Positions 21,439-33,291 are shown, counted from the first letter of the stretch. The stretch: 64,000 nt of DNA from Cyanodermella asteris (GCA_900618795.1 UYJD01000002.1:1212551-1276550); one strand, 5' to 3'. Notes: generated by a model not told the origin, from the sequence alone. A program made the numbers and translations.

Positions 21439-24207
21439 ATGGTCAAGTGGGTGCATCCTTGCCAGGTCGAACGAGCATCTCGGAAGCCCATTTTTGCACA
21501 ACTATCCCGTGCACCGGAAATGCGCGCATGCTCGCAGAAACTCGAGAACAGGTTGCTGATGAAATGATAGCTTCACCATCGATGAGATCCGTGGTCTCAT
21601 GGACAAGGCGGCAAATGTCCGTAACATGTCCGTCATTGCCCACGGTATGTGACAGCTCTGGAAACAAGCAAGGAAGAACGAGCTGACAGGGACTTTCAGT
21701 CGACCACGGCAAATCTACCCTCTCCGACTCTCTGGTCGCTGCCGCCGGTATCATCTCCAAGGACAAGGCCGGTGACCAGCGTGTCATGGACACAAGAAAA
21801 GACGAACAGGAACGCGGTATCACTATCAAGTCCACTGGTATCTCCCTGTACGCCCACTTGAAGGACGAGGAGGATTTGAAGGATATCCCCCAGAAGGTCG
21901 AGGGTAACGACTTCTTGATTAACCTTATCGATTCACCCGGTCACGTTGACTTCTCATCTGAAGTCACTGCCGCTCTCCGCGTCACTGACGGTGCCCTTGT
22001 CGTCGTCGACTGCATCGAAGGTGTGTCTGTCCAGACCGAGACTGTGTTGAGACAGGCTCTTGGTGAGCGTATCAAGCCTGTTGTCATTATCAACAAGGTC
22101 GATCGCGCTCTTCTCGAACTGCAAGTCGACAAGGAGGAGCTATTCCAGTCTTTCTCACGAACCATCGAGTCCGTCAACGTCACTATTGCTACGTACTACG
22201 ACAAGGCTCTCGGTGATGTCCAGGTCAACCCTGCCAAGGGTACCGTTGCCTTCGGTTCCGGTCTCCATGGCTGGGCCTTCACTGTCCGTCAATTCGCATC
22301 AAGATATTCCAAGCGATTTGGTGTCGACAAGGCCAAGATGACTGAGCGTCTTTGGGGCGAGTCCTTCTTCAACCCCCACACCAAGAAGTGGACCAAGAAC
22401 GGCCAGCACGAGGGTAAGTCTCTCGAGCGTGCTTTCAACCAGTTCTGCTTGGACCCTATCTTCCGTATCTTCAAGGCTGTCAACCAGAACAAGAAGGAGG
22501 AGGTCATGACCTTGATGGGCAAGCTTGATGTCAAGCTTAGCAGTGATGAGAAGGACCTCGAGGGCAAGGCGCTCCTCAAGGTCGTTATGCGCAAGTTCCT
22601 GCCTTGCGCCGAGGCTCTCCTTGAGATGATTGTCCTTCACTTGCCATCGCCTGTCACTGCCCAGAAGTACCGTGCCGAGACTCTGTACGAGGGTCCCATG
22701 GACGACGAGAACGCCATTGCTGTCCGCGACTGCGACCCCAAGGGACCTCTTATGCTTTACATCTCCAAGATGGTTCCCACCAGCGACAAGGGTCGTTTCT
22801 ACGCTTTCGGTCGTGTCTTTGCCGGTACCGTCCGTTCCGGTCTTAAGGTCCGCATTCAGGGACCGAACTACACTCCTGGCAAGAAGGAAGACTTGTTCGT
22901 CAAGGCTGTCCAGCGTACCGTCCTCATGATGGGCGGCAAGGTCGAGCCTCTCGACGACTGTCCTGCCGGTAACATTGTCGGTCTTGTCGGTATCGATCAG
23001 TTCTTGCTCAAGTCTGGAACTTTGACCACCAACGAGAACGCCCACAACTTGAAGGTCATGAAGTTCTCTGTCTCCCCTGTCGTGCAGCGATCAGTCGAGG
23101 TCAAGAACGCCAACGATTTGCCCAAGCTTGTCGAAGGTCTTAAGCGTCTGTCCAAGTCTGACCCCTGCGTCTTGACTTCGATCAACGAGTCCGGTGAGCA
23201 CGTCGTCGCCGGTGCCGGTGAGCTCCATCTCGAGATTTGCTTGAAGGACCTCGAGGAGGACCACGCTGGTGTTCCTCTCCGAATCTCCGACCCCGTTGTG
23301 CAGTACCGTGAGTCTGTTGGCGGCAAGTCAAGCATGACCGCCCTGTCCAAGTCGCCCAACAAGCACAACCGTCTCTACGTTGAGGCTGAGCCTCTCACTG
23401 AGGAGCTGTCCAAGGAGATCGACAACGGCAAGATTGGCCCCAAGGACGATTTCAAGGCTCGTGCCAGAGTCCTCGCCGATGACTTTGGCTGGGATGTCAC
23501 TGACGCACGTAAGATTTGGTGCTTCGGTCCTGACACTAACGGCCCTAACTTGCTGGTCGATCAGTCCAAGGCCGTTCAGTACTTGAACGAAATCAAGGAC
23601 TCTTTCGTCTCTGGTTTCCAGTGGGCAACCAAGGAGGGTCCCATCGGTGAGGAGCCCATGCGTGGTATTCGTTTCAACATCATGGATGTTACCCTCCACG
23701 CTGATGCCATTCACCGTGGCGGTGGACAGATCATCCCCACTGCCCGTCGTGTTCTCTACGCCTCCACCCTGCTTGCCGACCCCGGTTTGCTTGAGCCTGT
23801 CTTCTTGGTCGAAATCCAGGTCACTGAGCAGGCTATGGGCGGTATCTACGGTGTCCTTACCCGTCGTCGTGGTCACGTCTTCGCTGAGGAGCAGCGTATC
23901 GGTACTCCTCTTTTCAACCTCAAGGCCTACCTACCCGTCAAGGAGTCTTTCGGTTTCAACGCAGACTTGCGCCAGGCTACTGGTGGCCAGGCCTTCCCTC
24001 AGTCCGTCTTCGACCACTGGGCTGTCCTGCCCGGTGGAAGCCCTCTCGACGCGACCACCATGCCCGGCCAGGTCGTCACGGAGATGCGCAAGAGGAAGGG
24101 TGTCAAGGAGGTTGTCCCGCTATACACCGAGGTAAGTTCTGTTCAACCCAAGATCGATCATTTTAAGACTTTTGCTAAAATTTTCCCAGTACTACGACAA
24201 GTTGTAA
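21439..24207 (+). CDS. EF2: Translation elongation factor 2 (eEF2)
   Basis: Four exons: 21439-21446, 21571-21644, 21700-24131 and 24190-24207, giving 843 aa (yeast eEF2 is 842). It is a GTPase that drives ribosome translocation in the cytosol. The first coding exon is only 8 nt (ATG GTC AA). The join rebuilds the family start [15 protein letters not shown], and the last exon adds YYDKL. Visible GTPase motifs are [14 protein letters not shown], the effector stretch [22 protein letters not shown] and NKVDR. The diphthamide-bearing histidine is His699 in DAIHRGGGQ, the same number as in yeast. Codons are strongly biased towards C-ending and preferred forms, unlike neighbouring genes, as expected for a very highly expressed gene. 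Introns are 124, 55 and 58 nt. Toxin ADP-ribosylation sensitivity at the diphthamide is implied by family knowledge. Confidence 0.97.
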
Positions 24208-24996
24208 GCGGCCTAATGTCATGGATAACGATTGCATTGGGAAAGGAACAAAAGAACAGATATCCCGCTTTGTACTCAAACGCCCACATATGGTAAGGTA
24301 GTGCCGGTGGCCTGTCTCGGGCGAAAATTGTGCTATGATAGCAGGTCAAGATGTGTGGACACGATGATTAGACGTCTACGGAGCAAGGTCAGGTTCAGGA
24401 CGATCTGGCGGATTGCGTTTTCTTACGGTCCTTGTATTTCGATAGAGCTTAGTCGCAAATGCAAGACGTGCTCAAGACTTATGACTCTGGATGAGCTTCG
24501 GACTCAGACAGCCTCCAGCCAAAACACCCATTTCATGGATAAACTGATGAATGTCTATGATATTCTCGTCGTGGTAGAACTCGGCTGTAGCTGGGCACGA
24601 GATTTCTTAGCAGTCACGCCAAAGGGGTTCAGCTGACAGACAAGCTTGGATGGGGCAGGGCAAGACAAGCGTGTGGCTCGCTCTAGACGACCTTGGCGCA
24701 GGCGACCCACCGGCTGTCGTCATTGCGGGTACGAGCGTCACTGGTGGGCTGCGACTCCTGCAAGGCATGATGAGCCTCGTCCTGATCCCTGGAATAGAGG
24801 GGTTGACATTCGTCTTGCTAACCCGTCTAGACTGACTTTGACTGTAGACCAGGCAACTACATAAACATCTCATCCTGCTCTTCCGCATTGATTGACCCCA
24901 CTCCCACACCCTCCACCCTTGTCAATAACTACTAAGGACCAAGTGCCATCTATCATACTCCGAACAACTGCAGCATATAGCACGCGAGCAGCCAAG
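24208..24996. other. Intergenic, no gene seen
   Basis: The EF2 3' region and the promoter of the small proteinase inhibitor. I find no coding or RNA signal. Confidence 0.6.
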
Positions 24997-25446
24997 ATGC
25001 CTCAGTTCAACGTACGTATCCGCAGTATTACCTCTATTTTATGACATGCTCTTCACCAGCTCGAAGGGCTCGAGGGAATCGTATTGCTCGCACGAGCAGC
25101 GGGGATACCCACGACAACCGACACCGGGGGGATGGAACACGCTGACACGCCTCCCAGGTCACCCTCAAGAACCAGAACGCGACCAAGGAGGAGGTCGAAG
25201 CCGAGAAGAAGAAGGTCGAGGCCAAGGGAGGCAAGATCGTCGACACCTTCGCCCTGATCAAGGGCTTCACGTATGCAACTGCTCCACTTCTCCATCGACC
25301 TGCCGTATTCTTCGGGCCCGAAGATGTGGACCAAGCTAACGACGGTGTCTTGAAATAGTGTTCAGGTTCCGGATGACTACGTCTCCGCCCTACAGAGCGA
25401 CGACAAGTTGGACGTCGAGGCTGATGGCGAGGTGAGGACGCAGTAG
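24997..25446 (+). CDS. PBI2: Proteinase B inhibitor, I9 (subtilisin propeptide-like) family
   Basis: A small gene of three exons, 24997-25011, 25158-25270 and 25359-25446, giving 71 aa. Introns are 146 nt (GTACGT...CCAG) and 88 nt (GTATGC...ATAG, with a GCTAAC branch). The product starts MPQFNVTLKNQNATKEEVEA, continues KIVDTFALIKGFTVQVPDDY and ends with a DVEADGEVRTQ-like tail. This is the standalone inhibitor I9 fold: a beta strand, a helix rich in Glu and Lys, then a beta hairpin and a C-terminal tail that occupies the protease active site. The yeast member Pbi2 inhibits vacuolar proteinase B and, with thioredoxin, helps vacuole inheritance and fusion. The short length and all three splice joins match the family, so the model is firm despite the small size. 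Confidence 0.88.
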
Positions 25447-25645
25447 GAAGTATGAGAGGACCTGCCGTGACGACGCTGTGTCAACACGGATGGAGAGTAT
25501 AGAGGATACCCTGGGTCATGTATTGAATGCACGACTTGGAACAATATTTCGAAAGACTGCCCGATTCGGTGACAAAGCCGCAACTTGGATGCGCAATGCA
25601 AATCTGATCATTCGAAGAGAGAGGGGTATAACAATACAAAGTTCA

Positions 25646-27043
25646 TCATATAAATTCCATCACATTGCCAATCTTCCCCACAACACTCCGTCCCTTTTCC
25701 CTTCCCATAGAAATCAGTCCCTCATCCTCCCGTTCCTCGCGTTCAATCTCCGCCACCGCCATCCACCCAACCATAACCTCATCCAACGCCTCCTCGCTCG
25801 CTTCGATCAGTACCTCCACCTTCCCCTCCGTCCCCGAGACAGTGCCCCCCTCGACCCTCGCAACCGCCGTCCCCATACACTCGTCCCTGAGCACGAACCT
25901 TCCGTTGTCCTCTTTCTTCCAATCACAAGTCTGTCCCAGCGCCGCCATCTCCACGGGGTAATGATATTCCTGACCCAGCGCCGAGTGGCCTTTACGCTCG
26001 ACTTCGATTCGCACCGGCGAGGAGCCGAGGAAGGTCAGTTTTGCGTGGTGTCCCGTGTGGCCGGTCTTGATCTCGGCGATGGAAGTGCCGTTGCGTTGGA
26101 TGGAGAGGAGGTGTGTGTCGAGTTGTGCGAGGGTGTATGTTGGATGGGCGGACGCGTTGAGGGGTTGGTAGGTGTGACGCTGTCGTTTACTGGAGCGGGA
26201 TATGGTGCGGTGGATCGTGTATGTCGGCAAGGGCGAAGGGGAGCTGGCGCTCGCGGTTCGGGGAGAGAGGAATGGTTCCAACATGGGGTCGGGAGTGCGG
26301 TCCGCCATGGTTTCGGAGGTGGGCGATTGTTGAATATGGGCCAAGGGCAGAGCTGTGGGCACGTGTCGTTGGGAAGGGCTGTTTGCCTTGCTTCCTGGGG
26401 GTGTGATTTCCGAGATTTGGCGCGGTGAGGTGAAGGTGGCGGGCTGGAGCATGCGCGGAGACTGGGAGATGCGTCGGGGCGCGGGAAAGGGCTCCGGTTT
26501 CGTGGGTGGTGAGTTTGAGATTGATCGTGGTGAAGGGAATGTCTCCGGTTTGATGGGTGGCGAGTTCGAGATTGATCGTGGTGAAGGAAATGTCACCGGT
26601 TTCATGGGTGGCGAATTCGAGATGGATCGTGGTGAAGGAAACGCCTCTGGAATGGTCGAGGGAATTGAGGGCCGGACGGACGCACTGATTTGGGAGGACT
26701 TCGTGGTCGGCTTGTATCTGCCTTGGGCTTGTGCCTCTGCTCGTGCTTGAGGTGGTGGAGGCGGAGGCAATGGCTTGCCCAGGTCCGGCCCGAGTCTTGG
26801 CTGGGAGTTGTACTGGAGGGACGAAGATCTCCTGTGGTATTGACGAGGGTACGGGTTATATTGCTGGTGAGAATGCCTCTTGACATGACACGCATTCTTT
26901 GTCTCTGGTCCTAGGTATGGAGTGGATGAGGGATCCAGATATCGACTCGCGTAAGTGTCTGTATGTTTCGAAGGCTGATGATGTTCTCTGGTAAAGAGCG
27001 GCGCCGGGGCCATGCTCGAATACATGATCGGATCTCGCTGCAT
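25646..27043 (-). CDS. Unrecognised protein with tandem Pro/Ser repeats
   Basis: A single-exon 465-aa frame starting at 27043 (CACAATGCA, good context). I do not recognise the family. Residues 1-130 are polar, with a run of six prolines (residues 93-98) preceded by PL. Residues 133-216 are five tandem copies of a 15-18 residue unit of the form xFPSPRSISNSPPxKP; the first three are nearly identical and the last two diverged. These offer many proline-directed Ser sites and possible SH3 ligands. Residues about 270-465 look folded: alternating strands such as HTYQPLNASAHPTYTLAQLD, HLLSIQRNGTSIAEIKTG, CDWKKEDNGRFVLRDECMG and TAVARVEGG. This pattern is faintly like tubby/LURP-type C-terminal barrels, a weak inference. 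No signal peptide or membrane segment is seen. Confidence 0.65.
   Translation of the reverse strand: MQRDPIMYSSMAPAPLFTREHHQPSKHTDTYASRYLDPSSTPYLGPETKNACHVKRHSHQQYNPYPRQYHRRSSSLQYNSQPRLGPDLGKPLPPPPPPQARAEAQAQGRYKPTTKSSQISASVRPSIPSTIPEAFPSPRSISNSPPMKPVTFPSPRSISNSPPIKPETFPSPRSISNSPPTKPEPFPAPRRISQSPRMLQPATFTSPRQISEITPPGSKANSPSQRHVPTALPLAHIQQSPTSETMADRTPDPMLEPFLSPRTASASSPSPLPTYTIHRTISRSSKRQRHTYQPLNASAHPTYTLAQLDTHLLSIQRNGTSIAEIKTGHTGHHAKLTFLGSSPVRIEVERKGHSALGQEYHYPVEMAALGQTCDWKKEDNGRFVLRDECMGTAVARVEGGTVSGTEGKVEVLIEASEEALDEVMVGWMAVAEIEREEREDEGLISMGREKGRSVVGKIGNVMEFI
26396..26647 (-). repeat. Coding minisatellite, about 51-bp unit, five copies
   Basis: Lies within the unrecognised gene and encodes residues 133-216. 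Three consecutive 51-bp units (plus-strand core GGTGGCGAGTTCGAGATT) are almost identical at DNA level; two flanking units are degenerate. The repeat unit is a multiple of three, so copy-number change would keep the frame. Confidence 0.85.
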
Positions 27044-28934
27044 TGTGAAAGTAGTCGTTTATAGGAAGAATCGGAATGTGAGGAAAGGCGAATCCTCAGC
27101 AACAGCGCTAGAGAGGAAACTTGACGAATATATGACACGATCACTCATCCGGGTGAATGGAAAATGAGGTCAAGGCATCCAGATGAAACCCCGGGGTGAG
27201 CAAGGCAGATATATGTCAAATTACGTATCTCACCACCTCAAGGCCCAGCACCGCCCTGCTGGTGGTGCCGGCACTCAAGGACAATCCCGGCCGTACTCAA
27301 TGCCACGTTTACCACGTCGCGGCGGCATGAGCTTTCAAGGTTTCGACCAAAGAGCTTTCGCCATCCAACATGGCCGGGCCGTAAATTCGACTCGTCTCGT
27401 CATACCTATGACGGAGTACCCCAAGTTGGCTAACAGAGGGACTGAAACATGACCCGGTGCCCTAGAGCCGTGGCGGAGAAGAAGCTGTCAAGTTTCAGCC
27501 TGCAAAGATCAGCTTGGAGAATTTACCAAATTAAGTACGGCGACGCTGCTCAGAGCCCAGGGTTACAGCGATGCTGGCCGCAGCGGCCGCGGATGCGACA
27601 GAAGCGGCGGAGAAAGCCAATTGAGGGCCCCAACTTGCTCGCCCGCCCGGGGCAAAATCAGACCTTGCCAGGTGAACCGACTATGCTCATTGGTGGTTCC
27701 GCACACGAAATGACGGTCGGTGATCTTCTGCTGGATATTCATAGTAAGTTGTAGTAGCAGCGGTGACGATATTCTTCATCGGCAGCTTCGTTGGGGACAG
27801 CGGCTCGTTCTCGTTGTCATACAAAGGCGCAGCTTCGTCACGCATGTTGTTTCTCCTCGATCATGTCTGTTGTCTCTTGCGGCAGAGGAGCAGCGACGAT
27901 CGGGAAAAAGACAGCACCGCGGCCGTTGAAGAGTCCTCTAAGGAGTTGTATGTTGTTTCACGCCTCAAGTGTCAAACGACCTAATCGATGACCGCCCAGA
28001 TACCAGCTTTTCGTCCTACTCGGCGACCCGTCATTCAAGTTTTTGCTGTTGGCATTTCCAGTGTAGGTCTCGTGCCCTTCCTGCCGCCTACAGACAAGGA
28101 TGAACTGGCTTGAAAGTGATGTGGTGATGTGGTGAGAAGCCCAGATGCTTGTTTGTGACGCCATTTCCTCCGAACGTGAGAGAGCCACAAAGTCTTCTCA
28201 AACATGGCTGCGAGATTGATGAACTCAATCAACGTACTGTCAATTAGTCGCGTGATGACACTATACAATGCATGCTATCGAGCAGATTGAGCACTTTGAA
28301 TTGTTCTCTGCTGCAAAGACTTGTCGGCGTTGGCGGGTGCGACTGCCGGTCACCGGCGTCTTGAACAAGTGATGTGCTTTGTTGTGCTACTTGCTAGTAT
28401 GTTCCTACAAGTACTTCGCCTTGTGGTCTTGCTCTGGTCGGTAAGCCAGCTGAATCATTCGCAATGATAGGGCTAGGTAAGAGTTACTTGTCACGGCACA
28501 ATTTTTTCTTTTCCAATTTACAAAAGTGAGAAAGAGCTGTACAAACCCGGGGAAAATTGTGGATATAGTCTCTTAGAGGCATGGATTGATCACAAGAGCG
28601 CTCGGATATCGACATGATGTACAGCCGCAAACTTGCATTCTGGTGCGATTGTTTTGTACACATCGTTGCCAGAGTCAAAGAGCTTTCGTGATTTGGTTAT
28701 TGGCATGTCACGGACAAAAGATACACCGATCAGATGTCAGGGACTCTGATCCAATTATAAACTACTCACGGTACTCAGGGAAGTATCTGGTCGGAGTTGG
28801 ACTCCGTACCCTTATTACACTGCTCACCCTGTCGAGGGTAAGGTCAACAGGGTAAGAAGGGTAGGAAGGTTGTCCAACTCACCACCCAAGTCCAGCAAGT
28901 ATATAGTCGTGCGACTTCGTCGCACTCATATAGG
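27044..28934. other. Gene-poor region left of the assembly gap
   Basis: About 1.9 kb without a supportable gene. Short frames on both strands lack family motifs and intron signals that would join them. Base composition is not AT-rich, so there is no obvious sign of RIP-mutated repeats. The last 130 bp before the gap is rich in short inverted repeats. Confidence 0.55.
28826..28925. repeat. Hairpin-prone sequence beside the gap
   Basis: ACCCT-GTCG-AGGGT at 28826-28839 and GTGCGAC-TTC-GTCGCAC at 28909-28925 are perfect short inverted repeats. Three GGGTA words occur between 28836 and 28863. The gap starts nine bases after the second hairpin. Confidence 0.75.
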
Positions 28935-29165
28935 NNNNNNNNNNNNNNNNNNNNNNNNNNNNNNNNNNNNNNNNNNNNNNNNNNNNNNNNNNNNNNNNNN
29001 NNNNNNNNNNNNNNNNNNNNNNNNNNNNNNNNNNNNNNNNNNNNNNNNNNNNNNNNNNNNNNNNNNNNNNNNNNNNNNNNNNNNNNNNNNNNNNNNNNNN
29101 NNNNNNNNNNNNNNNNNNNNNNNNNNNNNNNNNNNNNNNNNNNNNNNNNNNNNNNNNNNNNNNNN
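28935..29165. other. Assembly gap (231 N)
   Basis: A run of undetermined bases. Any frame spanning it is an artefact. Confidence 1.
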
Positions 29166-30358
29166 TGGCATTGAAGGGGGTAAATTTGTCTTACTAAGTT
29201 CCCGTGGCCTAAACTGAATCAAGTTGCAAGACTACATAATCGGCGTCACAATAAGGACGATTGCGGCGTCTCGTGCTCCTCGCCATAGAATAATGTCAAT
29301 GTTGGCCGTGGTCGAGGTCGATATGGTGGCACCCCCTACCTGCCTCTCCGTGCCTTGGCGTCAGGTAGTTCTTGAGCTCCTCGCTCGTGACCACAACTGA
29401 CATATAAAAGACCACGAGGACACCCTTTCAAACCTCCACACTGTAAGCACGTGCAGTCAGACGCATATTCTGGTGTTCGATGCTACTTCAGTCGCCACTA
29501 GAGACAACACGATCAGAGACTGCTGAGGATCTCAACCCTACGAAGTGGTGGTTATGAACATATCCTCTCATAATTGTCAGTTGCAAAAGTTCCTCAAACA
29601 CGCACTACACAGTCCCCACTTCCGACTTCGCATATCCTTCCAGCTGAGACACTCTTTTCCAGTGCAGCATTTTGTCCCTTAAAGTCCTTGTTGCATTCCA
29701 GCCGCATTTAGCCGAGCAGCCGAGCGCGAAGCTCACGTGCTCATACGAACACGCGCTTGATCAACACCACAACTTCCTAATGAAGTTAAATTTGAAGCTG
29801 CGATCGACAACGCAGCTCGGCCTGCTCCCCTCACCGTGAACTGCTCTCTGCAATTTTCCCTGCCAGCTTGGCCGCATCTTCGACCGCGATTTGCGGGGTT
29901 CTACAGCTGCGGTGGAAGCAGATATGCCGTCCTAGTGTCTTTGATCACTGCAGCTTTGTCCTCGCTGGGAGGCGATCATGTCTTATTGGCTAGCCTAGAC
30001 GGGACAAAGTTATGATCACCAGCGCCTCGCCGTTGGAAGCTTCCATTCCAAGCATGGTGAGCCCTGTCCCTGGGCCATGGAAGCTATGGAATTCGACCTA
30101 CTAACCCATATTGGTGCCTTTCACCTGCGGGGTGAGTAGCGCGACCCCGGATCAGCAGGTACTTGCAGGGAAATTTGAGCGCATCGGTCGAGCTGCTCCC
30201 AGCTTGCATTTCTTCTTGCGTTGCGCTCGTTCTTTTGTTCCACTTCTCTTTTTTTTCTTGTCCTTGGTCTGTTGTGCATGTAGACGGCGGTCAGCTCGTC
30301 GTTTGACAACAATTTCAACAGCTCTCCGAATCCCGTACCAACGAGGCAAGCTCTCAAG
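29166..30358. other. Region right of the gap, GH125 promoter side
   Basis: About 1.2 kb with no supportable gene. The last 200 bp before 30359 is pyrimidine-rich (for example CTTCTCTTTTTTTTCTTGTCC), as in a fungal promoter and leader of the downstream mannosidase. Confidence 0.5.
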
Positions 30359-32065
30359 ATGAAGCTCTCCACCCAAGTTGTGATTGGCAACCTCGCCCTT
30401 GCCTCATCACAGTGTTTCGACCCTACCACCTATTACCAGTCGAAGCATGCCCCGTTCTCCTCTGGCGCCTATCAGCTGTCATACATGAGACCCGACGTTT
30501 CGTGTCGAACAGCAGCCGACCCTCAAGTCGAGGCCAGCTTGACCAAGTTCGAGTCGATCATAACCGATCCAGATCTATACAGGCTGTTCTACAACTCCTG
30601 TGAGCTCCGCCTGCAGCCACGTCGAGAGAGAGAATTTCGCTAATCGTGCAGTTCCCAACACCCTCGATACAGCCGTGAAGTGGACAGGCTATGCCGCGAA
30701 CAATTCAGAGGAAGAGCTGGCGTTCCTGATCACTGGAGACATGTGAGCGCACTTGCAGTGTTTCTGTACGCAACCAATTGGCTGATATCGGTGTTTAGCA
30801 ACGCAATGTGGCTCCGCGACTCTGCAAACCAGATGCAGTCCTACATCTCTTTCCTCTCAAACTCCACAAATCCTGCCGACCAGGCAAAGAGCTCGCGATC
30901 AATCCCTCAACCACGTTACGCTCTCGCAAACACGACAAGTAACTCAACAGACACAATTGCAAAGCTACACCGCGGAGTCATCAACCTGCAAAGCCGCTAC
31001 GTGAACTCCTTCCCTTTCTGCAACTCGTTCCAGCCTCCGCCAGAATCGGGACTCGCGCCGGATACCCGGAACACCGGCGACAAGGTGAAGCCCGCAGTGG
31101 ACAACAAGGTCGTCTTCGAATGCAAGTACGAGCTCGACTCGCTCGCCGCGTTCCTCGAAATCAGCCACAACTACTACTACGGCACCAACGATCTCGCCTT
31201 CTTCGGCAAATTCCAATGGGTCGCCGCCGTCCAGACGGTGCTCAACACGGCCAAATCGATGATGACGCCCACCTACAACGACGACGGCTCGGTCGCCGAC
31301 AGCCCCTACACCTGGAACCGCCAGACCGACTCGGCGACGGAGACGCAAGACAACAGCGGCAAAGGCAACCCGGTCAAGGGCGGCATCGGGCTCGTGCGGT
31401 CCTTCTTCCGGCCCTCCGACGACAGCACCACCTTCCAGTACTTCATCCCGGCAAACATGATGTTCAGCCGCTACCTCGGCAGCACCGCCGCGATCATGCA
31501 GGGGCTCGGACACGCCGACGTCGCCGACGAAATGACCTCGCTGTCCGCGTCCATCAAGGCCGCGATCCAAAAGTACGCCCTCGTGCAGGACCCGGACCAC
31601 GGCGCCATCTACGCCTACGAAATCGACGGCTACGGCGGCCGCAACATGATGGACGACGCCAACATCCCCTCGCTGCTCAGCATGCCCGTCTTCGGCTACG
31701 TGGGCGACTCGAAGCTGTACGAGGCCACGCGCAACAAGCTGCTCTCCGCGGACAACCCGTATTTCATGCGCGGCCCGGTCATCAACGCCGTCGGCGGGCC
31801 GCACGCCGGCGAGGGCCAGGCGTGGCCGATGGCCAGCATCGTGCGTATCCTGACCAGTTACAACGAGACGGAGGTGTACACGACGCTGAAGGAGATTGTG
31901 TCGAGCACGGCGGGCCTGGGCCTGATCCACGAGAGCGTCAACAGTTTCAACCAGACCAATTGGACGAGGCAGTGGTTCAGTTGGGCGAATGGACTCTTCG
32001 GACAGATGATCCTGGATGTGTACGAGCGATACCCCGATGTCCTGGAGCGGAGCTTCCAGCCTTGA
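30359..32065 (+). CDS. GH125 family exo-alpha-1,6-mannosidase-like protein
   Basis: Three exons, 30359-30599, 30652-30742 and 30799-32065, giving 532 aa. Introns are 52 and 56 nt. The joins rebuild [16 protein letters not shown] and [18 protein letters not shown], both hallmarks of glycoside hydrolase family 125 (old DUF1237), which removes non-reducing alpha-1,6-mannose without a metal ion. Further family stretches are [30 protein letters not shown] and [16 protein letters not shown]. The first 19 residues ([19 protein letters not shown]) look like a short signal peptide, so entry to the secretory pathway is likely. The third exon is notably GC-rich at third positions compared with its surroundings, which also creates long open frames in other phases. 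Substrate (N-glycan or cell-wall mannan) is inferred only from the family. Confidence 0.9.
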
Positions 32066-33291
32066 ATTTGCTGAAAATCGGTCGACTTTTCCCCTTTTGA
32101 ATAGAGGCGCTGAGAGTTTCGTGGCATTCCTGCCAATTCTCTCTTCCCCGTTTTTTGGACCGTACATATATAGTCCCGGCCAGGTATGCCTACGATCTCG
32201 AAATGAATAAATTTTGCGTTTCACGATTCTGGATATTCTCATCTGTACCTATTGTTGTATTGGTGTACCAGTGTATCGGTCCATCGGTTGACTTTGTGAT
32301 ATGGCCGCCCCTTCCTTCACATGCCAAAGCAACGACGAGGACCCCCACCTTTTCGACCACTTGTCGCCAAAAAAAAACAAAAAATAAAAAAAAAACAAAA
32401 AAAAAACTGTAGACGATCTTTCTGGCAAGGGGACATATGAAAAAGATACCAATGCACGAACCCGACAACGGGTCGAACAACCAGTTTTCATTTCAGTCGT
32501 TCCGATACCCGACCGGAACGCGTCACAGGTCGAAGGGAAAACAGGCTTTGTGTGATGGGGGCGACTTCGGTCGGGCTACCTGCGGTAGCTACTCGAAGTT
32601 ACCACCGACCCTTATCGATCCTTCCGGCACGAAAACTTTTCTACCTGTCGAACCAGAAAAAGAGGGGGTATCAACATCAAATAATCAGCTTACGCGTAGC
32701 GGGAGTGTGGTCACGTTTTGCGGCTGTGGCGAGCTGGTTTAGTGCCTGACTTTCTGCACTATACTACCTCATGCGCACTAACGAGACAATGATCGGAGCC
32801 ATTCACAAGCGACAAGTGTCCTCGTGGAGCTGGAATGATGACTTTAAACGTTGGGAGTGCCCGAACTTTAACCTCGCAATCACAAGTAAAAGGACCTTAA
32901 CTGAAGGGGATCTGCAGGAGGGGCTGTGAGTGTCGTTGTCCAATGATTATCATTATTTTGAGCTCCAGCCTCTTTTTTGAAGCGGTAATGGTGGTATCGC
33001 TCTATGTTCTATTCTCTATTCGTGGCCGTGTCTTCCACTGTCGTAAACTCTATCGCTTCTTCTTTTCAACCTTAAGTCTTCGTTGGACTTTTCTTCGGAC
33101 CCCTTTCCATTCGCTATGCAAGAACCAACCAACGCCACGCCATGCTTCGAAATGCGGAGAATTCAAGAAGACCGTTCCAAATCGGACAGTAAAACAAAAC
33201 GTCCAACATGTTGTCATCAATGTCGAATCCCAAGGACCAGAGCCGACATCAGAATCCAATACAAAACGATGGCCATGCCATGACCGATTAC
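32066..33291. other. Intergenic between convergent GH125 and PRM10 genes
   Basis: Both neighbouring genes end here, so this should be 3' sequence of both. It contains an A-rich tract at 32369-32406 and no convincing gene. Confidence 0.6.
32369..32406. repeat. A-rich low-complexity tract
   Basis: Runs of A broken only by single C or T bases over 38 nt. It could be a simple-repeat expansion or an old poly-A insertion; no target-site duplication is obvious. Confidence 0.85.

Noticed and set aside
22299-23876. Two long minus-strand frames within EF2
   Set aside because: Antisense to EF2 with its extreme codon bias; composition is typical of shadow frames.
28870-29222. Frames running through the N gap on both strands
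   Set aside because: Their length comes from undetermined bases and carries no information.
30965-32242. 425-codon minus-strand frame and a 326-codon plus frame (31120-32100) over the GH125 gene
   Set aside because: Both are shadows of the GC-rich third exon: Arg/Val/Gly-rich, low complexity and no family resemblance.
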